64,000 nucleotides of DNA. It comes from Noviherbaspirillum aerium (lineage in GTDB: Bacteria > Pseudomonadota > Gammaproteobacteria > Burkholderiales > Burkholderiaceae_D). A program made the translations under genes and the position numbers. Location: the NCBI RefSeq assembly GCF_008929045.1, contig NZ_VFAH01000002.1, forward strand, positions 248,001 to 312,000. The letters run 5' to 3'. The notes below the pieces were generated by a model that did no database searches, had not been told where the DNA came from, and worked only from the letters and a program-made list of their open reading frames with translations. Shown here piece after piece: positions 7,970-16,657 of this stretch. Position 1 is the first letter of the stretch. Each line of letters begins with the position of its first letter.

Positions 7970-8011
7970 AAAAAACTCCCCTTTGCCCATCTGCCAGACC
8001 TGGAAGGGGTT
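7970..8011 (-). terminator. Candidate cspA terminator
   Basis: On the minus strand, AACCCCTT and AAGGGGAGT pair, with an inner CCAG/CTGG hairpin, and are followed by TTTTTT. It lies about 55 bp downstream of the cold-shock gene. A second hairpin GCCCTGA/TCAGGGC sits at 8021-8048. Confidence 0.5.
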
Positions 8012-8065
8012 CAGCTTCATGCCCTGATCGCTTCATCCCGGTCAGGGCAGGCTCAATGAGCAAGC

Positions 8066-8269
8066 TTATTCAGGAACGATATTGGACGCTTGCATGCCCT
8101 TGGGGCCCTTGGTCACTTCAAAGGAGACCTTCTGACCTTCCTTGAGGGTTTTGAATCCCGAAGAGTTGATTGCAGAGAAGTGAGCGAAGAGATCTTCCCC
8201 ACCCTGATCTGGTGTGATGAAACCGAAACCCTTGGAATCGTTAAACCACTTGACGGTACCTGTTGCCAT
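8066..8269 (-). CDS. cspA: Cold-shock protein, CspA family
   Basis: 67 aa, full family length, a single OB-fold. It has both RNA-binding motifs: KGFGFI (RNP1) and LFAHF (RNP2). It begins [18 protein letters not shown] and ends [10 protein letters not shown]. CSPs bind single-stranded RNA or DNA and melt mRNA structure. The roughly 230 bp upstream contain no gene and may hold a long 5' UTR, as in temperature-controlled cspA genes (inference). Which paralogue this is cannot be told. Confidence 0.95.
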   Translation of the reverse strand: MATGTVKWFNDSKGFGFITPDQGGEDLFAHFSAINSSGFKTLKEGQKVSFEVTKGPKGMQASNIVPE

Positions 8270-8502
8270 GACAATCTTTCACATCTGTTCTGAATATAAG
8301 CCTGGCCAGTATGGGCAGTAGCAACTGGGTCAGGAGCGATCTGTCGAGTCGGTCATGCCTTGTATCCTCCTCGACGAAGCAAAGTATAGCTGAGCGAAGC
8401 AAAGAGGCAAGGTTTCGATTAACAGATGGATCATGCTCCTTCAATTTGAAATCGCACCCGTCACAGCAAACGACGCTGATTGTCACTTAGATAACACGAA
8501 CG
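8270..8502 (-). promoter_or_regulatory. Upstream region of cspA, possible long 5' UTR
   Basis: About 230 bp of gene-free sequence upstream of cspA on the minus strand. No exact cold-box motif could be confirmed by eye. The length and position fit a structured leader. Confidence 0.3.
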
Positions 8503-8535
8503 AAAAAAGCCCGTGACCTGATCTGATCACGGGCT
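8503..8535 (-). terminator. Rho-independent terminator, minus strand
   Basis: Perfect 9-bp arms AGCCCGTGA / TCACGGGCT, with six Ts on the minus-strand exit. The nearest minus-strand gene ending upstream is the SHOCT protein (stop at 8799), 260 bp away, so it may end that transcript or an unannotated RNA between them. Confidence 0.6.
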
Positions 8536-8798
8536 AAACGACACTTCGCACTAGGTACCTACAGGCTTACTGTAGAGGCGTTCCGTCTTGTTGCGCTTAT
8601 CGCGTCTCAAGAAGGCGTGCCGATTGCTTGTGGAAGGATAATGAGAGGAAGAATATCCCTATCCTCTTCCATTACAGGCGGAAGCCGTCAAAAATAGGAA
8701 ACGCGGGTGATTACCGTTATCTACCTTGCCATTTCACACAAGATGCTGCTGACCTGCAGAAGCGATACAGGGCACGCGAGTTGTTATGGCTATGTCGC
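8536..8798. other. Intergenic, nothing recognised
   Basis: About 260 bp between the terminator and the SHOCT gene. There is a small hairpin CTACAG/CTGTAG near 8560-8577. No convincing coding frame. Confidence 0.3.
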
Positions 8799-9026
8799 CT
8801 AATACACTTGTCCAGCCAGTATGCGGCGTTTTAGTAACTCGTACTCTTCTGGCGAGACCCCGCCTTCTTGCAACAATCGGTTCAGGTCGGCCATTTCTCC
8901 ACCAACGGGATAGCCGCGTTCACCGGCGCGCGCTTTCATTGTTCGACGCCGGCTCAGCCATAGACCGGCCAATCCCCACACCATGGCAACGGTGACGGCT
9001 CCTGCGATCCATCCGATGGCACTCAT
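8799..9026 (-). CDS. Small membrane protein with SHOCT motif
   Basis: 75 aa, preceded by GGGGAGACAAG. There is an N-terminal transmembrane helix (IGWIAGAVTVAMVWGLAGLWL), a basic turn (SRRRTMKARA) and a C-terminal SHOCT-like segment LNRLLQEGGVSPEEYELLK. SHOCT is a short helical motif usually found at the C-terminus of membrane or oligomerising proteins. It is likely inner-membrane with the SHOCT end in the cytoplasm. Partner unknown. Confidence 0.75.
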   Translation of the reverse strand: MSAIGWIAGAVTVAMVWGLAGLWLSRRRTMKARAGERGYPVGGEMADLNRLLQEGGVSPEEYELLKRRILAGQVY

Positions 9027-9082
9027 CTTGTCTCCCCGTATAGGCGTGTGATTATCGACGTATGTAAGGTTAGCGTATTTTT

Positions 9083-9298
9083 ATGGCAAGCCGCATCTTT
9101 TGGCCTTCGGTGCGGCCTCTCTACTACATTCGTGTGTTGCTAGCCCATTGTGTACTGCCCTTGCTCAATGACGCCGCCATTACCAACTTCTGGCAAATCG
9201 CGGTGACGGCATCCCAAACGTTACGGCGCGCCGGTCGTGGGGGTGCTGCGATGCTTCTCATATTCGTGGGATGCGTACCCATTGTTCTTGCGGTCTAA
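9083..9298 (+). CDS. Possible small membrane protein
   Basis: 71-aa frame with two hydrophobic stretches (YYIRVLLAHCVLPLL and MLLIFVGCVPIVLAV). There is no clear ribosome-binding site and no recognised family. It fills the gap between the divergent SHOCT and DUF4124 genes and may be a chance frame. Confidence 0.25.
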   Translation: MASRIFWPSVRPLYYIRVLLAHCVLPLLNDAAITNFWQIAVTASQTLRRAGRGGAAMLLIFVGCVPIVLAV

Positions 9299-9340
9299 TC
9301 ATCTATCTACGATAGGGCCAGGATCGAGGCCATACTGAAA

Positions 9341-9913
9341 ATGCGAATTCAAAAAGAAGTGGTGTTATCCATTGTGCTCGGTATCGCCTTTGTTAGCGCA
9401 GGCTTATGGCTAATAGAAAGGTCGATGTCGACCTCTATGCGGGCATCGCAAAAGGGACCTGTGGAATCAAAGGACGTCACGGATCAACAAGCCGCCTCTC
9501 CGCGAATACCCCCTCAAACGGCGGGTAATGCGGAAATCCGGCCGCCGGTGGCGCACGGAATCCGCAAATGTATCGTAAGTGGAAAAACGGTATATTCCGA
9601 TACCGAATGCCCGGCAGGGGCAAAAATTGAGGATGTCGTGCTACATGATTCCGGAGGAATCATGAGTCCTCCGAAAGCCGATTTGCTGGTATTGATGGCG
9701 CAGCGCAAGGCCGCCGAAGCACAAAACGCTGGTCAGCAAAATGTTTTGACAGTGGGGGCACCCCGATCCGCGTCGGAAGAATGCATCCTCCTCGACCAGC
9801 ATATCCAATACTTGGATGCGAAAGCTCGCCAGCCACAGTCCGCCGTCACGCAAAACTGGATACGCCAGGAGAGATCCAAGACTCGAGACAGGCAAGTCGC
9901 TTTGAACTGTTGA
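9341..9913 (+). CDS. DUF4124-type exported or membrane-anchored protein
   Basis: 190 aa. An N-terminal hydrophobic helix (VVLSIVLGIAFVSAGLWLI) is followed by a Pro-rich linker. A compact segment KCIVSGKTVYSDTECPAG (about residues 75-92) fits the DUF4124 pattern (KC...G...YSD..CP.G). Another cysteine pair lies at SEECILLDQH and the C-terminal NC. Such proteins are periplasmic and uncharacterised. The helical region after the motif is probably extended. Confidence 0.7.
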   Translation: MRIQKEVVLSIVLGIAFVSAGLWLIERSMSTSMRASQKGPVESKDVTDQQAASPRIPPQTAGNAEIRPPVAHGIRKCIVSGKTVYSDTECPAGAKIEDVVLHDSGGIMSPPKADLLVLMAQRKAAEAQNAGQQNVLTVGAPRSASEECILLDQHIQYLDAKARQPQSAVTQNWIRQERSKTRDRQVALNC

Positions 9914-10088
9914 GGCACTTTCCCTGACATGGCTCCTGTTTGCTTTTGCGGTGCCTGCGTATGCGGAAATTGAATTGCCATCATCCTTATTAAAAAGCCA
10001 ATGGGTGATCGGTTCGGTAGCAAAAGCGATCGCGAATTGCCAGCAAAAGTCGAGTCGTGGGGATCTTTTCCTTCTGCTGTTGTCATAG
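9914..10088 (+). pseudogene. Start-less frame with signal-peptide-like beginning
   Basis: Between the DUF4124 and ankyrin genes one frame reads LTWLLFAFAVPAYAEIE and continues to TAG at 10086-10088. This looks like a secretion signal plus a short mature part. It has no ATG, GTG or TTG between the upstream stop and the signal-like segment. It is probably a gene remnant, or a gene with a mutated start. Confidence 0.25.
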
Positions 10089-10184
10089 CTCATTGATTAG
10101 CGCAAGCAAGCATACCAATGCTGCTGTCATGGGAATCCTGATTCTCTATGTGGCGCCGACCTCAAGACAGAAGAACCAATACCA

Positions 10185-11027
10185 ATGTATCTCGATACCG
10201 ATAAACGAACCAGGCAACGCAACGACAATGAAAGCTTCCTGGCTGCCGCGTCAGCAGGCGCACTTGACACACTTGCCGTGTTGTTAGACGAGCACAAGGT
10301 GAACATCAACGCCGTCGATCGCTTCCGCCAAACCGCTCTTTTTCATGCAATTCAGGCAGGCTGTGAGGACTGCGCACTCTACTTACTTAAACGCGGAATT
10401 GACTGGCACCTTCCGAACAGGCGCGGGCGGCGGGCAATCCATCTGGCAGCCGGCATGGGCCTTGGTGCTGTCGTCAGTTGGCTAATCAACGCTGGCGACG
10501 ATGCCAACATCAGCCTCTCAAACATTGACACGCCGCTCATCATGGCGGCACGGCATGGCAAGACAGACATGGCACGGCGCCTGCTGGACGCTGGTGCCGA
10601 TGTCAATGGCCGCGGCGTAAGAAATGTGACAGCACTGCATGTGGCTACTAAAGCTGATATGGCGGAGATGCTGTTGGCCAAAGGAGCGGATACAAACGCA
10701 CGAGATAAGGATGGCGAGACACCGTTATTTGGAGCTGCACGCAGTGGTCAGCTGGACCTGTTGCGCTTACTGGTTGGTAAAGGCGCGGATGTGGATGCTC
10801 TCAATGAAAAAAGGGAAACTGCGCTCTTCCAGGCGGGTCAACGGGGCGTCATCGAGGCAGTGGACTACCTGCTGAGCGTTGGAGCCAATCCGGATCTGCC
10901 CGCAGCTACCGGCCGATCCCTGGCTACGGCCGCAAGACGCAATTCCTCCCTACATACCTACATGACTGCTCGGGCGATGCGCGGTTGTATCAACGCTGCG
11001 CTGGCTGAAATTGCCCGGCCTGCCTAA
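10185..11027 (+). CDS. Ankyrin-repeat protein
   Basis: 280 aa made almost entirely of ankyrin repeats, about seven copies of the 33-residue unit. Clear examples are RQTALFHAIQAGCEDCALYL, RRAIHLAAGMGLGAVVSWLI, DTPLIMAARHGKTDMARRLL, DGETPLFGAARSGQLDLLRL and RETALFQAGQRGVIEAVDYL. There is no signal peptide or catalytic domain. Ankyrin arrays mediate protein-protein contact. The partner is unknown and no toxin or effector domain is attached. Confidence 0.85.
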   Translation: MYLDTDKRTRQRNDNESFLAAASAGALDTLAVLLDEHKVNINAVDRFRQTALFHAIQAGCEDCALYLLKRGIDWHLPNRRGRRAIHLAAGMGLGAVVSWLINAGDDANISLSNIDTPLIMAARHGKTDMARRLLDAGADVNGRGVRNVTALHVATKADMAEMLLAKGADTNARDKDGETPLFGAARSGQLDLLRLLVGKGADVDALNEKRETALFQAGQRGVIEAVDYLLSVGANPDLPAATGRSLATAARRNSSLHTYMTARAMRGCINAALAEIARPA

Positions 11028-11425
11028 CGGTTTGGCTCGGTGTGGTCCGTTCACGCACTGGGCAGCGTGGCCATCAACGCCACAAAGACGTGGTCGGGGG
11101 CTAGACATATTGCGGTTTTTCAATGGTTGTACACATTTGGCTTCGCTATCAAAAACAGCATTGGCCATTTATAAGAGATGGCACCTGGGAATGAACTCCA
11201 TGCCTTAACTTATTGATTTCTATCAGCATTAAGGTTTGCTCAAGAAGAAGGCAATCGAGCCAGACCCGCATGGTACTTGGGCGTTTCTCTTGTCAAGCCC
11301 CGGTTATTCACATAGTTGTCCACAGACAATGTGGATTTCTAGAGAAAGACCTTTTTTGACAAGGAGTTGCACGGCTTTTTGCATCTGAATCCCGAAGAAT
11401 TCCGGGCTTGCAGGAAGTGACCCAT
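11028..11425. other. Intergenic region with two DnaA-box-like 9-mers
   Basis: About 400 bp without a gene. TTATTCACA (11304-11312) matches the DnaA box consensus TTATNCACA, and TTGTCCACA (11316-11324) is close to it. An inverted GTGGA half follows 7 bp later. No AT-rich unwinding region or replication gene is nearby, so this is not proposed as an origin. Confidence 0.35.
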
Positions 11426-11665
11426 ATGGCAGGCGCGAGGGCGTCAAGACCTACCTACGTTGAAAGGTTGCGGCGGAAATACACATATTGCTGCGTCTTC
11501 GGTTTTATCTGCCTATTCATCATCTACGGCTATGCCACCCTTCTATCCGCACTCGAGCTCGCTCGAATCATCAAGCCAGTGTATCCGCGGCCCCGTGTAC
11601 GTCACCCCTACAGCTCGCCAGCGGAACGCCAGCCAATGCTGTATGGCTCATTAATCGACAAGTAA
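11426..11665 (+). CDS. Small single-pass membrane protein
   Basis: 79 aa from ATG 11426, chosen for AGGAAG 8-9 nt upstream (an ATG at 11408 would add six residues). A basic N-terminus (RPTYVERLRRKY) precedes one transmembrane helix (CCVFGFICLFIIYGYATLL). The C-terminal tail is Pro/Arg-rich. Topology by the positive-inside rule is N-in. Not recognised. A short GC hairpin (AAGCCC/GGGGCTT) with only three Ts lies just downstream. Confidence 0.5.
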   Translation: MAGARASRPTYVERLRRKYTYCCVFGFICLFIIYGYATLLSALELARIIKPVYPRPRVRHPYSSPAERQPMLYGSLIDK

Positions 11666-11669
11666 GAAA

Positions 11670-11989
11670 GCCCGTAGACCGTTTCCAGCCGGGGGCTTTA
11701 ATTGCGACAATTTTCGCTACTTTTATAACGTCTCGATACTGGTCAGATCCTCTTTTGCTTGGGACTGGTAGACGCAATATAGCTTTAGGCGCTCACGCGC
11801 TCGGAGAGCGGCGTCGCAAGACATATGCTTGCCATAATGTCGGAAAAATGTCTTTTTTCCCGATAAAGTTGGCAATCGCGTTCTCGGACCGCCCTCCGGC
11901 ACAGAAATCTTAAATAAGGATGGTACTTGTTCAGTTCCAGCCATTGACGTAAATCCTACTTATTTCTGGGCGCGACCCGCAACTGCCTT
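11670..11989. other. Intergenic, nothing recognised
   Basis: About 320 bp. Short frames on both strands have no protein-like composition. Apart from the weak hairpin at 11668-11700 nothing stands out. Confidence 0.35.
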
Positions 11990-12240
11990 TGCAATTTCCC
12001 AGGAGCGGAAAGTCAAAGTCCGTTTAAGCTGTTGATAGAGCAGGATGAGAACTTTCGCGGAAAGGCATGCATGCCCAACAACCGCCTCGGGTCCGCTGCC
12101 TTGGCCCCGAGAACCCCAGGATATCCATCGTTGTAGAGCAGTAGCAGTTCGGGTTCCCACGCGATATACATGGGATGACGTGCATTGAGCAACATGCTCA
12201 CGGCGGTCCGCAGCGACCGCGGCCGTTTTCATACCGCTGG
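11990..12240 (-). pseudogene. PAS-domain sensor kinase fragment
   Basis: The minus strand encodes SMLLNARHPMYIAWEPELLL followed by LYNDGYPGVLGAKA, a hallmark of the N-terminal PAS domain of a large family of PAS/PAC hybrid histidine kinases (normally ...WGPELTFLYNDGYAPILGAKHP). The frame ends after about 60 residues. No kinase core (H-box, N-box or G-box) follows. Only the PAS start survives. Confidence 0.6.
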
Positions 12241-12245
12241 GTCTG

Positions 12246-12318
12246 CTGCTGATGGCTCAGGACATCCCGTTCCTGCGCAAGCCGGTCGGAGAACTGACGC
12301 TATGGCTTGAGTATTAGT
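12246..12318 (+). pseudogene. Receiver-domain C-terminal fragment
   Basis: A short frame LLLMAQDIPFLRKPVGELTL ending at TAG (12316-12318) resembles the beta5-alpha5 end of a response regulator (PFLxKPV, with the conserved Lys). There is no upstream receiver sequence. It abuts the sensor-kinase fragment, tail to head, so both may come from one decayed two-component system. Confidence 0.4.
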
Positions 12319-12474
12319 CGGTTTCCTCAAACACTGGTGGCAGCGCAGGCAACGCCATTAGGAATTACCAGCATGGCGTTGTTGCCTTGATTGAGGCGCC
12401 GGCAGAAGCAGCCTCTGGACGGCCCGTACAGGCTGGATTTTGGTCCAGGAACGATGTGGCGGCACGCGAGCGAT

Positions 12475-13590
12475 TTATCGCAACAGGACAGGTGTGCCAT
12501 CGATACGGGTGCGGAACAACGCATAGGGCTTGCGGCGCAGATCCTGCCCGCCGTGATAGCTGGCCTGGCGATGCAACTGGTTTGCCGTAACATACAGATA
12601 GCCATCGCTCGCAATCGACATTGTGTCCGGCCAGAGCAGCTGGGCATCATGAATAACGGGTTCCCATTCCCCATTGGCCTTGCGGCGCAATACAGCGTTG
12701 TGCTCATAGTCGGTCGCGTAGATGCGTCCTTCGGCATCCGACTCCAGACCGTCCGAGCCGCAACCCTTGTCTCCTTCGTCGACAATGGTGGCGATCACGT
12801 CATGGTCGCCGAGCGATGCATCGGCCAGTGCCTGGGTCGATACGCTGTACAGCCTGCGGCTGCCCAGCGCGCAATAGTACAGACGGGTACCGTCGGCACT
12901 GATTGCGATTCCATCCGCCCCCATTGCGGGTCCCGGCATGACGCTGCCATCCGGCTGGCTTTGAAGGAATGGCCGGCCTTCCACGATAGGCATGAAGCTG
13001 CTCAGGCTCTCGGTCTTTGTCGAAGGGTGATCATGCAGACGGCGCCAACTCTTGCCATTGGCGAGATCCACCACGATGATGCCGTTGGGCCCCTTGTCCG
13101 ACGAATCAGTGATGAATGCCATTCCTTCCTTACCCATTTGGAGATTGAAGCGCACGTCGTTGAGATAAGTCGTCGGCAATGCAACGTCTTGCGGAAACAA
13201 AATTTTCCCAACCACCTGATCGGTGACCAGATCGACGCAAACGAGCTTCGGGCCGCCATATTGCGTTGGCTGAAACAGTGGACTGCCGGTATCCAGTATC
13301 CATAGCCGGTCCGCTGGGTCTACCACGACGCTCTGCACTGATAACAACGCCGCTGCAGGATCCTGCGGATCGCTGGTATTGAATGCTTGATCCGGATACG
13401 GGACCGGATTGCCTTCCTTTAGCTCGGCCACAGTAAATTGCACATCGTCCCCCCATTTTGGAAAGTTGACGAAGATGCGCCCTTTGCGTGATACCGTGAC
13501 GCCCGTTGGCATCGGCCCGTCGAATCGAGCTACTGTCTCCATGGTGCCATGGGGCTCATCGCCGGCAAATTCTGGATGGGTGCCTGTCAT
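12475..13590 (-). CDS. Yellow/major-royal-jelly-like six-bladed propeller protein
   Basis: 371 aa from the ATG at 13590 (GAAGAGAG upstream); an in-frame ATG at 13659 lacks a site. Signature stretches are METVARFDGPMPTGVTVSRK, GRIFVNFPKWGDD, DRLWILDTGSP, YLNDVRF, AFITDSSDKGPNGIIVVDL and ADGIAISADGTRLYYCALG. These fit the MRJP/yellow family of SMP-30-related beta-propellers. No signal peptide is seen, so it is probably cytoplasmic. It is third in a same-strand group behind two zinc dehydrogenases (105-bp gap), so a lactone- or sugar-acid-type substrate is plausible. The reaction is unknown. Confidence 0.8.
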   Translation of the reverse strand: MTGTHPEFAGDEPHGTMETVARFDGPMPTGVTVSRKGRIFVNFPKWGDDVQFTVAELKEGNPVPYPDQAFNTSDPQDPAAALLSVQSVVVDPADRLWILDTGSPLFQPTQYGGPKLVCVDLVTDQVVGKILFPQDVALPTTYLNDVRFNLQMGKEGMAFITDSSDKGPNGIIVVDLANGKSWRRLHDHPSTKTESLSSFMPIVEGRPFLQSQPDGSVMPGPAMGADGIAISADGTRLYYCALGSRRLYSVSTQALADASLGDHDVIATIVDEGDKGCGSDGLESDAEGRIYATDYEHNAVLRRKANGEWEPVIHDAQLLWPDTMSIASDGYLYVTANQLHRQASYHGGQDLRRKPYALFRTRIDGTPVLLR

Positions 13591-13695
13591 ATCGTATTCT
13601 CTCTTCAAGGAAAAGCCGGATCGGCAAGCCATTGACATCAGCAGGCTCTTGATCGGCATGAGCGGCTTTCGGCCATACTGCTATCAGTTGAACTT

Positions 13696-14928
13696 CTATG
13701 ACGGGTTGCTCCCCGCATTCTGCGGCAGTAACTCCACCTTGATCCATCCCGGCTGGCGAGTGTCGAAAGCCTTGTAAGCCTCAATGGCTGACATGATCGG
13801 TTCCCGCTGCGTTAGCACGCTGGTCGGATCGAAGCTGCCCCTGCGGATCAGCTCGATCAAGTGCGGGATGTATTTGCGGTGATTGCAGTTACCCATCCGT
13901 ATGGTCAGATTCTTGTTCATCGCCATGCCGATTGGAAAAGATGTATCGTTGGGCGGATACACCCCGATGATGGATAGCGTACCTGCCTTGGCTAGCGCCT
14001 GGATCGCCCACTGCTGTGCTTGCGAAGGTGCTTGGCCCGGATGCCAGTTGTCGCCGTGCGGATGCTGGTGCGGCGCGATCTGCTGCAGTTCCTTTTGGAA
14101 CTCCTCGCATTTCTCCTGCGCCTGTCGCGCGCCCGGGCCATGATGCGGACATTCAGCATCGACGCCGACAGCATCGATGACTCGTTCAACGCCAGTGCCT
14201 CCCGTCAGATCCTTGATTGCTTGCACCGGGTCTTCTTCATCGAAATTGATGACTTCCGCGCCTTGTCGGCGCGCCATCTCAAGGCGGTCTGGACGGTTGT
14301 CAATGGCTAGAATCCGACCAGCACCCATCAGCTTGGCCGAAGCAATCGCAAATTGACCGACCGGTCCGCAACCGAATACCGCAACCGTATGGCCGGGTTT
14401 GAAGTCGGCGAGGTCGGCACCGAAATAGCCAGTAGGAAAAATGTCCGACAACAGGATAGCCTGATCGTCGCTCACTTCATCGGGCAGCTTGACGAGGTTG
14501 ATGTTGGCAAAGGGCACGCGGGCTTTTTCCGCTTGCAGGCCGTTGAAACCACCAGCGGCTTGCGGCCCGCCATAGAACGCGGTGCCGGCTGCAGCACCGT
14601 TCGGATTGGCATTGTCGCACTGAGCATAATGCCCATCGCGGCAATACGGGCAGTAGCCGCATGCGATCGTCGACGGAATGACCACCCTGTCGCCGACGCA
14701 GATATTTCGTACGGCCGGACCCACTTGTTCAACTACGCCGACACCTTCATGACCCAGAACGGTGCCTTCCTTCATGCCGGGAAAGGTACCCCGGATGAAA
14801 TGCAGGTCGGTGCCGCAGATGGCGCTGGCGGTGAGCCTGACAATGGCGTCGGCCGGTTGTTCGATCGTTGGCTCCGGAACGTCGTCAAGGCGAATATCGC
14901 CCACATCATGGAATACGACTGCCTTCAT
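13696..14928 (-). CDS. Zinc-dependent alcohol dehydrogenase, formaldehyde-dehydrogenase-like
   Basis: 410 aa. ATG at 14928 is chosen because AAGGAGTGGTAC precedes it; the frame extends further upstream without a site. It is a medium-chain dehydrogenase. The catalytic zinc ligands are C38 (AICGTDLH) and H60-E61 (LGHEGVG). The structural zinc cysteines lie in CGYCPYCRDGHYAQCDN. The NAD-binding segment is VAVFGCGPVGQFAIASA with acidic IDNRPDR. A His/Gln-rich insertion (ECPHHGPGARQAQEKCEEF...) in the cofactor domain is typical of the glutathione-independent formaldehyde-dehydrogenase branch. Substrate unproven. Confidence 0.88.
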   Translation of the reverse strand: MKAVVFHDVGDIRLDDVPEPTIEQPADAIVRLTASAICGTDLHFIRGTFPGMKEGTVLGHEGVGVVEQVGPAVRNICVGDRVVIPSTIACGYCPYCRDGHYAQCDNANPNGAAAGTAFYGGPQAAGGFNGLQAEKARVPFANINLVKLPDEVSDDQAILLSDIFPTGYFGADLADFKPGHTVAVFGCGPVGQFAIASAKLMGAGRILAIDNRPDRLEMARRQGAEVINFDEEDPVQAIKDLTGGTGVERVIDAVGVDAECPHHGPGARQAQEKCEEFQKELQQIAPHQHPHGDNWHPGQAPSQAQQWAIQALAKAGTLSIIGVYPPNDTSFPIGMAMNKNLTIRMGNCNHRKYIPHLIELIRRGSFDPTSVLTQREPIMSAIEAYKAFDTRQPGWIKVELLPQNAGSNPS

Positions 14929-15146
14929 GTACCACTCCTTTACTTTCATCGGACGGCGCCGAAAGCAAGCCACCACCATCAGGCTAGCGCCGTGACGCCT
15001 TGCACTCACCGCAGATCGGCAAACTGGAAGTTTGGATAGCCAAATATCTAGTGATGCCCTTGCATGCGAGCCTGGCGTACCTGTGAGCATTGGAAGATCG
15101 GCTTGGCATGCTCTGTTCCGAACGAATCAAAAAGAAAGAAAGCCGC

Positions 15147-16286
15147 CTATGTCCCGCTCTTAAGGACAACTTTCGTCCAGCCTTTCTCGCGGGCGTCAAA
15201 GCTCGCATAGCCTTCTGCTGCCTTATCAAGGGACAATTCATGCGAAACGATAAATGACGGATTCGCCTTTCCTTGCTGGATAAGATGCATGAGCTTGCGG
15301 TTATAGGCTTTGACGTTCGCCTGGCCGGTACCCATGCGCTGGCCCTTGGTAAAGAAGGTGCCGAAATCGAACGCCAGCTTCCCCTGCTTGGCCAGTTCAT
15401 CCTCCGCACCAGGGTCTTCTGGCATGAATACCCCGACCACGCCAATTCCGCCAGTCGCCTTCACCGACTTCACAAGGTTATTCATGGTGAGATTCGGTAC
15501 TTCATGTCCAGGATGGTCATGGCATTGATAGCCTACGCATTCACAGCCGCAATCAGCGCCGCGCCCATTGGTCAGCTTCAGAACCTGATCGACACACGAT
15601 TCGTCCACCTTGTTGATTGGAATGGCGCCGATTTTTTCAGCGAGCGCCAATCGGTCTTCATGCATGTCAACTACCATGACCTTGGCCGCACCCTTAATCA
15701 GTGCCGAGTGCGCAGCCATCAGTCCAACAGGGCCTGCGCCATAGATAACGACAGAGTCGCCCGGCTTGACGCCGGCCAGCTCGGTGGCGTGGTAACCGGT
15801 GGGGAAGATGTCCGACAGCATCACGTAATCATTTTCCTTTTCTTCCGCATCCGGCGGCAGCACCAAGCAGTTGAAGTCGGCATAGGGTACCCGCAGATAT
15901 TCGGCCTGGCCGCCGGCGTAGGGTCCCATTTCGGCATAGCCGTAGGCGGCACCGGCATTGCCAGGATTGGCGATCAGGCAGAACGCGGTCTGGCCGCGCT
16001 CGCAGTTTTCGCAAAAGCCGCAGGAAATATTGAACGGCAGGCATACCCGGTCGCCCACCTTCACGCGTTCCACCGCAGCGCCGGCTTCGATCACTATGCC
16101 CAGGTTTTCATGGCCGAGGATCTTGCCTGCCTCCACACTAGTGCGTCCTTCATACATATGCAGGTCTGAACCGCATATGTTCGTGGTTGTGATCTTCACG
16201 AGCACATCAGTCGGTTTTTCAATCTTGGCGTCAGGCACATTGCTGACCACCACATCGCGCGGTCCTTTATAGACAAGGGCTTTCAT
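15147..16286 (-). CDS. Glutathione-independent formaldehyde dehydrogenase-like zinc dehydrogenase
   Basis: 379 aa, preceded by GAAAGGAAACGCCG. It has a catalytic zinc site at C38 (NICGSDLHMYEGRT) and H59-E60 (LGHENLG). The structural cluster is CGFCENCERGQTAFC. The Rossmann motif is VVIYGAGPVGLMAAHSA with VVDMHEDR. The family-specific segment CECVGYQCHDHPGHEVPN and the MGTGQANVKAYNRKLMHLI ending are present. It oxidises small aldehydes or alcohols with NAD; the preferred substrate cannot be read from sequence. It is first of three same-strand genes; the gap to the next is 218 bp. Confidence 0.88.
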   Translation of the reverse strand: MKALVYKGPRDVVVSNVPDAKIEKPTDVLVKITTTNICGSDLHMYEGRTSVEAGKILGHENLGIVIEAGAAVERVKVGDRVCLPFNISCGFCENCERGQTAFCLIANPGNAGAAYGYAEMGPYAGGQAEYLRVPYADFNCLVLPPDAEEKENDYVMLSDIFPTGYHATELAGVKPGDSVVIYGAGPVGLMAAHSALIKGAAKVMVVDMHEDRLALAEKIGAIPINKVDESCVDQVLKLTNGRGADCGCECVGYQCHDHPGHEVPNLTMNNLVKSVKATGGIGVVGVFMPEDPGAEDELAKQGKLAFDFGTFFTKGQRMGTGQANVKAYNRKLMHLIQQGKANPSFIVSHELSLDKAAEGYASFDAREKGWTKVVLKSGT

Positions 16287-16384
16287 CGGCGTTTCCTTTC
16301 AGTAGAACAGGCCGAACCCAGCCGGCCTGTTTTCAGCTCAAAATAAGTAAGGTAGACATGCGCCACCGCGAGCTCGCAAGGGCA

Positions 16385-16640
16385 TCAGATACCGTTGACG
16401 AACTGAACCAGATCGCGATTGAGACGGTCCTTGTCTGTAACAAACAAGCCATGCGGGGCACCTTCGTACACAAGGTATTGCGGTGCACGCAGCATCTCGA
16501 CCGTACGCGCACTACTCTCCTTGAGGGGCACCGTCTGGTCGGCATCGCCATGAATCACCAAGGCCGGAACATTGACTGCTTTAAGATCATTGGTTAATTT
16601 TTTCCAAGGAAAAGGATTGAATTTCGCACCATCGTTATGA
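16385..16640 (-). pseudogene. C-terminal fragment of an alpha/beta hydrolase
   Basis: The frame ending at 16385 keeps LKAVNVPALVIHGDADQTVPL (the acid Asp) and YEGAPHGLFVTDKDRLN (the catalytic His), the last third of a non-haem chloroperoxidase/arylesterase-type hydrolase. The nucleophile-bearing two thirds are absent. Upstream sequence past about 16640 is unrelated. It is a truncated remnant. Confidence 0.65.
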
Positions 16641-16657
16641 ATAAATGACCAAGACAA

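Noticed and set aside
11300-11330. Replication origin from the DnaA-like boxes
   Set aside because: Only two boxes, no AT-rich unwinding element, and no dnaA, dnaN, rep or parAB gene nearby.
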